A DNA stretch of 64,000 nt from the NCBI RefSeq assembly GCF_013414195.1, contig NZ_JAATTV010000012.1, positions 1 through 64,000 of the forward strand, written 5' to 3'. The stretch comes from Psychrobacter sp. BI730. Lineage in GTDB: Bacteria > Pseudomonadota > Gammaproteobacteria > Pseudomonadales > Moraxellaceae. Made by a program: the position numbers and the translations under genes. Below are positions 54,750 to 62,364 of the stretch, piece after piece (position 1 is the first letter of the stretch; every line of letters starts with the position of its first letter). Below the pieces are notes generated by a model. That model saw only the letters and a list, made by a program, of their open reading frames with translations, was not told where the DNA came from and searched no databases.

Positions 54750-56402
54750 ATGGATCATGTAAAAGTTGGCCGATTAGGCCCTTTTCCGCGGGTAAGCAAA
54801 CCTGTATTTTTGACTTCAGCAATCTTGATACTAGCGTTCATTATTTTTGGCGCTTTATTCAACGAACAAGCAGAAGTAGTATTTAACCAAGCAAAAGCAT
54901 TTGTCTCTTTACGCTTCGGCTGGTTCTTTATTGTCGTGGTCAATTTAACATTGGTCATGAGTATTTATATGATATTTAGCCGCTACGGCGATATCAGACT
55001 CGGTCATCAGAATGAGAGACCAGAGTACAATATGGTTTCTTGGATTGGTATGCTGTTTTCAGCTGGTATCGGTATTGGGCTGCTTTATTGGGGCACCGCT
55101 GAGCCGCTGTATCATTTCATGGCACCACCATTAGGCGAGGCGGAGACAGTCGCCGCTGCCAAGCAAGCGATGAATATCTCGTTCCTACATTATGGTCTAC
55201 ATGTATGGGCGCTATATGGCATGGTCGCGCTATCGCTTGCTTATTTTCATTATCGAGTAGGTTTACCACTGGCTATTCGTTCGACACTTTATCCAATATT
55301 GGGTAAAAAGATCTACGGCGGTTGGGGACATACGGTAGATACGCTCGCCGTATTTGGTACGATGTTTGGGGTAGTGACCACGTTAGGTCTTGGCGTCTTG
55401 CAGATTAACTCAGGCCTTGAGACGTTATTTGGTATACCCAATAATATTACGGTGCAGATTATTTTGATTGGCCTTATCACCATGCTAGCAGGGCTATCTC
55501 TGTTTATGGGATTGGATAAAGGCATCAAGCGTCTAAGTGATACCAATATATTGTTCACTGTGATATTGCTAAGTTTTGTGATTATCTTTGGGCCTACGCA
55601 GTTTATCTTTAACAGCTTTGTAGAAAATATCGGCAACTATTTGCATCAAATCGTGCCGTTAGGTCTATGGACAGAGTCTTATAGAGGCGAAGAAAATTGG
55701 CAAGCTTCTTGGACGATTTTCTATTGGGCATGGTGGATTAGTTGGTCACCATTCGTTGGGGTCTTCGTTGCGCGTATCTCTCGTGGCCGTACTATCCGTG
55801 AGTTTATATTAGGTGTGCTGTTAATTCCTATCACGATACTTTTCTTGTGGTTTACTGCTTTTGGTGGTTCTGCGGTAAATATGGAGTTGGTGGCAGCAGC
55901 AGACCCTAACATAGTTAGTCCAGGTCTGATCGAAGCGGTCAAAGCCGATACGGGTAGCGCTATCTTTAAATTGATGGAATCTTATCCATTAACGGGTGCG
56001 GTCAACTTGCTCATCGTGGTGATGATTGTCTTATGGTTTGTCACCTCATCAGATTCAGCCAGTTTTGTCATCGATATGCTGACATCAGGTGGTGATACCA
56101 ATCCGCCAAAAATCCAGCGCTTATTTTGGGCAGGTTCCGAAGGTGTTATTGCCGCTGTATTATTGGCAGCAGGTGGTTTGAGTGCATTACAAGCGGCATC
56201 GATTGTCTCAGGCTTTCCTTTTGCTATTGTGATCGTCGTGATGATGTATTCTCTATTGCGCGGTCTCAGTCGAGATCGTTTGATACTCTATCGTAATCAG
56301 CAATGGTTCACCACAGAAGAGTCAGCAGAGCATAACTCAGCTAATGAGTTCCGTGATGAAGAGTTGCTAAAAGGCCCACCAGCACTTGAGAAAGATGCTT
56401 AA
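54750..56402 (+). CDS. BCCT-family osmolyte transporter, second copy
   Basis: A 550-residue transporter closely similar to its neighbour over its whole length, with the same N-terminus (VKVGRLGPFPRVSKPVF), the same AGIGIGLLYWGTAEPLYHF and a WAWWISWSPFVGVFVARISR signature. Differences include a short insertion near NMELVAAADPNIVSPG. I chose the ATG at 54750 since GGGGA lies seven bases upstream and the protein then matches the N-terminus of the first copy. The frame is open further upstream to 54687, but without support. Tandem duplication followed by substrate divergence is the likely origin. Confidence 0.92.
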   Translation: MDHVKVGRLGPFPRVSKPVFLTSAILILAFIIFGALFNEQAEVVFNQAKAFVSLRFGWFFIVVVNLTLVMSIYMIFSRYGDIRLGHQNERPEYNMVSWIGMLFSAGIGIGLLYWGTAEPLYHFMAPPLGEAETVAAAKQAMNISFLHYGLHVWALYGMVALSLAYFHYRVGLPLAIRSTLYPILGKKIYGGWGHTVDTLAVFGTMFGVVTTLGLGVLQINSGLETLFGIPNNITVQIILIGLITMLAGLSLFMGLDKGIKRLSDTNILFTVILLSFVIIFGPTQFIFNSFVENIGNYLHQIVPLGLWTESYRGEENWQASWTIFYWAWWISWSPFVGVFVARISRGRTIREFILGVLLIPITILFLWFTAFGGSAVNMELVAAADPNIVSPGLIEAVKADTGSAIFKLMESYPLTGAVNLLIVVMIVLWFVTSSDSASFVIDMLTSGGDTNPPKIQRLFWAGSEGVIAAVLLAAGGLSALQAASIVSGFPFAIVIVVMMYSLLRGLSRDRLILYRNQQWFTTEESAEHNSANEFRDEELLKGPPALEKDA

Positions 56403-56429
56403 GCTTTAGAGTTTATTTCTTAGCTACAA

Positions 56430-56463
56430 AAATACCCAGCTTGTCATAAGCTGGGTATTTTTA
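56430..56463 (+). terminator. Terminator after the second BCCT gene
   Basis: AAATACCCAGCTT (56430-56442) pairs with AAGCTGGGTATTT (56448-56460) around a five-base loop, with T on both sides. Confidence 0.92.
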
Positions 56464-56491
56464 TGGATGTTCAATATTTTTAATAAAAAAT

Positions 56492-56547
56492 CTTTCAATA
56501 CAGCAGCTTTCAGTACAGTAGCTTTCAGTACAGTAGCTTTCGATATA
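56492..56547. repeat. 15-bp tandem repeat, about 3.7 units
   Basis: Units begin at 56492, 56507 and 56522. The second and third are identical (CTTTCAGTACAGTAG), the first differs at two positions, and a partial unit follows at 56537. It lies between convergent genes. Confidence 0.85.
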
Positions 56548-56560
56548 ATCGTTTTATAGA

Positions 56561-56917
56561 TTAATTGCATTTGCCTTTTGTATAACCAACGGCTTCGGGG
56601 ATATTACAGGCTGAGCAGGCATTACTAGCCGTTCGGTAGCTAAAAACTGATCCAACTTTCGTCTTTACACAGACGGGTTCATATTGTGCTGTACAGATAT
56701 TGTTGGCAGGGTTAACGGGCGGACATTGAGTCAGAGCACCTTCAAATTGCTGACTGATATCAGGACTGGATGAGGTAGGTGTTTGACCAGATGTGCTGAT
56801 ATCAGACATAAAGCTACAGCCCGTTAAGGCTAGAACTAATATCAATATAAGTGATGATGGTTTGAACGAAGATTGATTAATTGTGGAAAATCGACGAGTA
56901 GATATAGTTTGTTTCAT
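56561..56917 (-). CDS. Small lipoprotein with a Kazal-like domain
   Basis: A 118-residue exported protein. The signal segment ends in the lipobox LTGC near residue 34. The C-terminal half has six cysteines in a Kazal-like order (CTAQYEPVCVKTK, YRTASNACSAC, GYTKGKC), the fold of many protease inhibitors. A short Ser/Thr/Pro-rich linker lies between. Inhibition of a periplasmic or external protease is possible but not shown. AAGGACA lies upstream of the start. It is a single gene. Confidence 0.75.
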   Translation of the reverse strand: MKQTISTRRFSTINQSSFKPSSLILILVLALTGCSFMSDISTSGQTPTSSSPDISQQFEGALTQCPPVNPANNICTAQYEPVCVKTKVGSVFSYRTASNACSACNIPEAVGYTKGKCN

Positions 56918-57041
56918 AAGAAATGTCCTTATTAATAATATTCGATAGCGTCCTGTTATCGCTGATGGATTTGTCTACTGATTATAAATATTTAGTCGTT
57001 TATGGTAGCTCATTTGTCAGTAGCTATCCACTTAAACACCA

Positions 57042-57080
57042 TACAAAAACCCCCAAGCTAAATTAAGCTTGGGGGTTTAT
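57042..57080. terminator. Bidirectional terminator after the DUF3144 gene
   Basis: AAACCCCCAAGCT (57047-57059) and AGCTTGGGGGTTT (57066-57078) form a 13-pair stem. On the minus strand it is followed by five T, serving the gene that ends at 57151. Confidence 0.92.
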
Positions 57081-57150
57081 TTTCTGCCATCAAATACTGA
57101 TATTACGACAGCATGTCTAAATCAAAGACATCTAAACTGACGAAATTCGC

Positions 57151-57507
57151 TTATTCAGCTGGTTTGTCGTCTTGATTTAGCTGAACGTACTTGTCAAAGT
57201 TTTGAGCATAATCAGTCAAATTGTCGCTCAGCATTTGGCGATACTGTTTGACATAAAACTCGACGATATCGTCTTTTTCTTTGGCGAAATCATCGCCTTT
57301 GACGAAGCCGATAGAGGCAACTGACGCGCTATAGCGTGCTGCAGCATACAATAAAGAAGCACCTACTTGACCTGAATGTGCTTCAGGGCCTAGCTGGCTG
57401 TTGGCGATACCGATGATAGCGTCAGCACGTTGATAGAATGCCTGCATTTCAGGGGTGATTTCGATGTTAGCATCAGCGTTTTGGTCTTGAATATTGTCTT
57501 GAGACAT
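57151..57507 (-). CDS. DUF3144 domain-containing protein
   Basis: A 118-residue cytoplasmic protein with the DUF3144 pattern: FYQRADAIIGIANSQ at residues 24-38 and GASLLYAAARYSASV near 50-65, with an acidic C-terminus. The function of the family is unknown. The start is the ATG at 57507, with AGGAG six bases upstream; a TTG two codons earlier has no support. It lies 76 bp downstream of metK on the same strand, so it may be co-transcribed with it. Confidence 0.8.
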   Translation of the reverse strand: MSQDNIQDQNADANIEITPEMQAFYQRADAIIGIANSQLGPEAHSGQVGASLLYAAARYSASVASIGFVKGDDFAKEKDDIVEFYVKQYRQMLSDNLTDYAQNFDKYVQLNQDDKPAE

Positions 57508-57583
57508 AAGCAACTCCTAATAATAAGTGTCAGTAGTTTTTAGTATATAAAAATGGTTGGTAAACGTTTTAAAGTAGTGACTC

Positions 57584-58750
57584 TTATAAACCAGCGTCTG
57601 CTTTTAAGATATCAGCTTTGTCTGTTTTTTCCCACGTAAAGGCAGTCTCTGAACCTGGACGACCAAAGTGTCCAAAGGTAGCAGTCTGCTGATACATTGG
57701 TTGTAGTAAGTTCAACATACGGGTAATGCCGTAAGGACGTAGGTCAAAATGCGTACGAATCAAGCGGATAATCTCATCGTTACTGATCTTGCTAGTACCA
57801 AAGGTATTAACAGAGATAGAAGTAGGCTCAGCGACACCAATCGCGTAGCTGACCTGTACTTCACAGCGCTCAGCTAATCCTGCAGCTACGATGTTTTTGG
57901 CAACATAACGTACCGCGTAAGCAGCACTGCGATCTACTTTTGAAGGATCTTTACCACTGAACGCACCGCCACCATGACGCGCCATGCCGCCGTAAGTATC
58001 AACGATAATTTTACGACCAGTCAAACCAGCATCACCGACAGGACCACCAATCACAAACTTACCAGTTGGGTTGATATGATAGCGTGTGCCAGCGTGCAAT
58101 AGGTCAGCTGGTAGCACTTGCTTGATGATAGATTCCATCACGGCTTCTTGTAGATCCGACTGCGAGATGCTTGGATCATGCTGTGTTGATAATACAACAG
58201 CATCGATGGCGACAGGACGATTACCATCATACTTCAAGGTCACCTGCGCTTTGGCATCTGGACGCAACCATGGCAGCTCGCCTGCGCGGCGCAGCTCCGA
58301 CTGACGCTCCATCAAACGATGAGCATACTCGATAGGCGCTGGCATCAGGACTTCGGTCTCATTACTTGCATAACCAAACATCAAGCCTTGGTCACCTGCG
58401 CCTTGCTCTTCAGGGTCGCTACGATCGACGCCTTGCGCGATTTCAGGAGATTGTTTGCCCAACATGTTAATGACTGCACAAGTCTCGCCATCAAAGCCTA
58501 AATCTGAATGGTGATAGCCAATGCCATTTACGGTGTCACGAACCAGACGCTCTAAATCGATATTTGCCGTTGTAGTGATTTCACCTGCAAGTATGACTGC
58601 GCCTGTTTTTACTAAGGTTTCGCATGCCACACGTGCGTGCAGATCTTCACGTAAGATAGCGTCAAGGATAGCGTCTGATATTTGGTCAGCCATTTTGTCA
58701 GGATGGCCTTCGCTCACAGATTCTGAGGTAAATAAGTTGTATTCACGCAT
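57584..58750 (-). CDS. metK: S-adenosylmethionine synthetase
   Basis: A 388-residue enzyme that makes S-adenosylmethionine from methionine and ATP. Family signatures are [19 protein letters not shown] at the N-terminus, [14 protein letters not shown] sequence here as [12 protein letters not shown] near 120, and the phosphate loop [19 protein letters not shown] near 260-280. The start is the ATG at 58750; the upstream TTG (58774) would add eight residues not seen in the family. The leader upstream is long and unassigned. Confidence 0.96.
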   Translation of the reverse strand: MREYNLFTSESVSEGHPDKMADQISDAILDAILREDLHARVACETLVKTGAVILAGEITTTANIDLERLVRDTVNGIGYHHSDLGFDGETCAVINMLGKQSPEIAQGVDRSDPEEQGAGDQGLMFGYASNETEVLMPAPIEYAHRLMERQSELRRAGELPWLRPDAKAQVTLKYDGNRPVAIDAVVLSTQHDPSISQSDLQEAVMESIIKQVLPADLLHAGTRYHINPTGKFVIGGPVGDAGLTGRKIIVDTYGGMARHGGGAFSGKDPSKVDRSAAYAVRYVAKNIVAAGLAERCEVQVSYAIGVAEPTSISVNTFGTSKISNDEIIRLIRTHFDLRPYGITRMLNLLQPMYQQTATFGHFGRPGSETAFTWEKTDKADILKADAGL

Positions 58751-59239
58751 AATGGGATCGCTTAATTGAATCAATAAGTGTAGGAAAAGCAGTACATCTG
58801 GGTGCTGCTCTAATTAATTTTGACCACGCATTTACGCGGCAGATAATCGGTATTTCTCAATTTAAAATCGGTTTTGACTAAAATCTTTGCTAATAAACAT
58901 GACCAAAGGGTGAGCGGACTATCATTCAATCAATATATAAAATGATACTGCCTCGCTCTAATATGGTCTTGGCGGTAATGAGTTGAGTCAGTACCTGCCG
59001 TAATAGACAACGCTAATGTGCAGATTGCCTTATTAGAAGCAGGGTAATGGCCAAAATATCTTAACGCAAAATAGGGTTATTCTACCTTGAAACGTTATAA
59101 AACTCTAGTGAGCAACACTTGCTCTACTATAAGAAATGCTCAACAAGCAATTCACTGCAATCAAAGGTGGTTACTGGATAGCGGTTTATCTAGCTGAGCG
59201 ATTAGCTAGCAGTAGCATCTGCTTGAAATGAACAATACG
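58751..59239. other. 489-bp gap upstream of metK
   Basis: It separates nth from metK on the same strand and must carry the metK promoter. I looked for a SAM riboswitch-like set of stems followed by a terminator or a sequestering hairpin and saw none, and no MetJ-box array was evident. No small gene was seen. Confidence 0.5.
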
Positions 59240-59935
59240 TTACAACTCTAAAAATGCAGCTTTATCTTTAAACATACATTCTTCATAGACAGGGCAAGCG
59301 CCGCATTTGGGTGTACGTGCCTGACAGGTATAGCGGCCGTGTAAGATAAGATAATGATGGGCGTCTACGATGAAGTCTTCTGGGATGCGCTCGACCAATT
59401 TTTTTTCGACGATGAGTACGGTTTTGCCAGTGGCAAGCCCAGTACGATTGCCCACCCGAAAGATATGCGTGTCAACGGCCATGGTCGGCTGGCCAAAAGC
59501 CGTATTTAACACAACATTTGCAGTTTTGCGGCCGACACCTGCCAGTGACTCTAAGTCTTTGCGATTATCAGGAACGGTGCTATCAAACTTCTCAATTAAA
59601 TCACGGCAGGTTTTAATGACGTTTTTTGCTTTGGCATTATATAAACCAATGTTTTTGATATAGGATTTGAGACCGTCTTCACCTAATGCCAGTATTGCCT
59701 CAGGTGTATTGGCCACAGGGTACAATTGCTTGGTGGCAATATTGACACTAACATCAGTCGCTTGTGCGGACAAAATTACCGCGATAAGTAACTCAAAATT
59801 ACTGTCATAATTGAGTTCGGTGACAGGCTCATCAATAGTCGCTGCCAGCTTTTCAAAGAATGGACGCACGTCACGATTGGGCATTCGTCTAGAGGGCGGC
59901 GTGTCAGCTGTTTTATGTTTGACCGTTTTACTCAT
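59240..59935 (-). CDS. nth: Endonuclease III
   Basis: A 231-residue DNA glycosylase/AP lyase that removes oxidised pyrimidines. It has the helix-hairpin-helix LESLAGVGRKTANVVLNTAFG with its catalytic lysine near 145, the catalytic aspartate in AVDTHIFRVGNRTGL, and the C-terminal iron-sulfur cysteines in CQARTPKCGACPVYEEC. It has about 20 more N-terminal residues than E. coli Nth. It lies 120 bp downstream of the RnfB-like ferredoxin gene. Confidence 0.96.
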   Translation of the reverse strand: MSKTVKHKTADTPPSRRMPNRDVRPFFEKLAATIDEPVTELNYDSNFELLIAVILSAQATDVSVNIATKQLYPVANTPEAILALGEDGLKSYIKNIGLYNAKAKNVIKTCRDLIEKFDSTVPDNRKDLESLAGVGRKTANVVLNTAFGQPTMAVDTHIFRVGNRTGLATGKTVLIVEKKLVERIPEDFIVDAHHYLILHGRYTCQARTPKCGACPVYEECMFKDKAAFLEL

Positions 59936-60055
59936 GGCATTTTGACTATTATTTTGATGAATGATTGTGCCAAATTATATGCTAGCGCTAGCATTCATGT
60001 TAATGATTAAAGTATCAATTTATTAACGCATTAGTTGCGTAATCAGCTATTACCG

Positions 60056-60901
60056 TTATAGCGCTACTTGCAATGACTCAAGCTCGGCTTGTAAGGAATC
60101 GAGTTCTGCTTGTTTCTTATCATTTGCACGAACACTCAGTTGCTTTTCTAGTTTTTTGATTTTGGTACGGAGCTTGGCAGCAGCAATAGTGTTTTTTGCT
60201 TGTGACTCACTGATGTTTAGAGACTGACTTGCTGCATTATTGAGCTTAGCCTCTACCATACTAACGACAGGTCTACTATTGCTAGTATCAGCAAGCTGCT
60301 CTGTGACACGTTTTAAATGAGTGTGGTAGCGTTGTCTCAAATCTTCTTGCTCTGCTATTCGCTCAGGCTCAGATATTTCTCGCTCAACCGTAACTAAGTC
60401 AATGCAATCAACAGGGCAGGGCGCGATACATAGCTCGCAGCCAGTGCACAAATCTGTAAAAATCGTATGCATATGCTTGCCAGTACCAACGATAGCATCG
60501 ACTGGACAAGCAGGAATGCATTTGGTGCAGCCGATACAGTCATCTTCACGGATAACCGCACGAACCTCAGTCGGACGTTCAGAGGTGGCATCTATTGGCC
60601 ACTGTGAAGGCACTGCCGTCAGCGTAGTGTCAGGAGTATCTATATCGAGAGTCTGAGCAATCGCATTGGTGACTGGCTGACCACCGGGCACACATTTATT
60701 ATACGGCTCGCCATCTAATACAATCGCAGCGGCATATGGCAGGCAACCATCTGGATGTTCACATAGCCCGCATTGCGTCTGAGGCAAACAAGCATCCACA
60801 CGTGCAATTTTTGCCTGTATATCAGCGGGCAAGGTATCAATGTGTAATGTATCGAATAAGATAGGTAGATTGACTAAGCGTATATTGGTGCTACTTTGCA
60901 T
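60056..60901 (-). CDS. rnfB: Soluble RnfB-like ferredoxin
   Basis: A 281-residue iron-sulfur protein. The first cluster-binding region is CLPQTQCGLCEHPDGC, as in the Fes domain of RnfB. Two ferredoxin motifs follow: CIGCTKCIPACPVDAI and CTGCELCIAPCPVDC. The C-terminal 60 residues form a predicted coiled coil. Unlike the classical membrane RnfB it has no N-terminal transmembrane helix, and no other rnf gene lies nearby. In E. coli the rsxABCDGE genes precede nth, so this may be what remains of that arrangement. Electron donation to an unidentified partner is likely. Confidence 0.87.
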   Translation of the reverse strand: MQSSTNIRLVNLPILFDTLHIDTLPADIQAKIARVDACLPQTQCGLCEHPDGCLPYAAAIVLDGEPYNKCVPGGQPVTNAIAQTLDIDTPDTTLTAVPSQWPIDATSERPTEVRAVIREDDCIGCTKCIPACPVDAIVGTGKHMHTIFTDLCTGCELCIAPCPVDCIDLVTVEREISEPERIAEQEDLRQRYHTHLKRVTEQLADTSNSRPVVSMVEAKLNNAASQSLNISESQAKNTIAAAKLRTKIKKLEKQLSVRANDKKQAELDSLQAELESLQVAL

Positions 60902-61158
60902 TTAATTAAGGACCTTAATACCAGTCGTAAGAATTGGCATTAGTATAAATAGAGATAAAGTGTTGAGAAAGCGGTCTTTGTAAAACAGTATCTATAAGAG
61001 CACTGGCTCTGTCAGCATTTTACTACTCATGTTAGCGTGTTACTTATTAAAAAATAAGATTTAAAGTAAAACGCTTATCACAGGAGCAGCGATTTTAAAG
61101 AGATGAGATTGAAAATACAATACTATAGCGTAATGTGGTGTTTATAGATAAGGACTGA

Positions 61159-62097
61159 TTATAAATCTACATTTTGTTCTTTAGCCACTTGGTCAATCAA
61201 ATCGCGAGCGATACTACCCTTTGGCGGAATTCTGGGCAGGTTTGAGAGATCAAAGAAGTCAGCATGTGCTAGCTCATCTTCTTGCAAGATAATATCGCCA
61301 TTGGCATACGAAGCACGAAAACCAAGCATCAAGTTAGAGGGAAATGGCCATGGCTGACTGCTCACATAGCGGATATCTGTTACGCTGATATTGACCTCTT
61401 CTGCGACTTCACGTAATACAGCATGCTCTAGACTCTCTCCAACTTCTACAAACCCTGCGATCAAACCATACATTGGCGGTAGGTTTTGCTGTCCATGACG
61501 ATGATGGTGAGCCAGTAAGATTTGCATCTCACCCGTCACTGGATTTGACCGAGTAATAGCAGTGATGACGCACGGTTGTACGCGAGGGTATTGGCGCAAT
61601 CGACATACTGGACAAACCATGGCACGCTCGCCTTGGTCAGCATGTACAGTAGGACTAGCACAGCGACTACAAAACTGTGTATCTGCTTGCCAGCTTAATA
61701 GTTGTATTGCTTGGCTAATCTGATCTGACAAGGCGACTGGCAAATGAGTCATCAGTTTTCGATAAGGAACAAAAGTGTTACCACTACTTTCAGCAATAAT
61801 TGGTAGCGTCACGTTATGAGCAACTGCATAGTCATAAGTCATGGCGCTCGTCGCTTGGGCAGTAAAGCTATGAGATATATTGGCATCAACCGTATCATCT
61901 GCATGGTTGCCAGTGCTGTCGTCTGATAACCAATGATTTGGTGCTAGGCTCTCGTGCAGCGTTACGTGACCAACCTGATAAGCTTGCTCGCTTAAGTCAT
62001 TACTATCGGGCGATAGCTGAACTTGCAAAGGCCACCAACCATCTGGCATTTGACGGCATAAGATACTGTCATCACTTAATACAAAAGCATGGGCCAT
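61159..62097 (-). CDS. nudC: NAD+ diphosphatase NudC
   Basis: A 312-residue Nudix hydrolase that splits NADH/NAD+ and removes NAD caps from RNA. It has an N-terminal domain, a zinc ribbon (CSRCASPT then CPVC near 150-175) and the Nudix box GFVEVGESLEHAVLREVAEE near 225. The motif after the box, YVSSQPWPFPSNLMLGF, is the NudC/NADH-specific SQPWPFPxS element. The start is the ATG at 62097 (MAHAF); a TTG four codons earlier is less likely. Confidence 0.94.
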   Translation of the reverse strand: MAHAFVLSDDSILCRQMPDGWWPLQVQLSPDSNDLSEQAYQVGHVTLHESLAPNHWLSDDSTGNHADDTVDANISHSFTAQATSAMTYDYAVAHNVTLPIIAESSGNTFVPYRKLMTHLPVALSDQISQAIQLLSWQADTQFCSRCASPTVHADQGERAMVCPVCRLRQYPRVQPCVITAITRSNPVTGEMQILLAHHHRHGQQNLPPMYGLIAGFVEVGESLEHAVLREVAEEVNISVTDIRYVSSQPWPFPSNLMLGFRASYANGDIILQEDELAHADFFDLSNLPRIPPKGSIARDLIDQVAKEQNVDL

Positions 62098-62212
62098 ATA
62101 AAATTCCAAACATTATAAAGTAAGTCCGCATCGACGTAGACACAGACTGTTTTAGAGTAAAATATCATCAATTCTATGTAAACCAGATACCCAGATATCT
62201 ATACATGTTGTC

Positions 62213-62256
62213 AGGCTGGTTCAGCCTCATGACCAGGCTAGTTCAACCTAATGACT
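62213..62256. repeat. 22-bp tandem duplication with internal hairpin
   Basis: Copies at 62213-62234 and 62235-62256 differ at four positions. Within the first copy AGGCTG-GTT-CAGCCT is a perfect small hairpin, which is weakened in the second. Confidence 0.7.
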
Positions 62257-62364
62257 GTAGCACTTTCACGTGCCTGACTCGTACCTACATTATTTTGAAC
62301 TATCTATATTTAAATGGAATATCATAGTTAAGAGATGATGTCCATGACATGACAATGAGAAAAA

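Noticed and set aside
52864..56402. BCCT tandem genes as an assembly artefact
   Set aside because: Substitutions are spread over the whole length and the intergenic sequences are unrelated, so the duplication is real and old.
58751..59239. SAM riboswitch or small RNA in the long metK leader
   Set aside because: No stacked helices followed by a terminator or ribosome-site hairpin could be found by eye.
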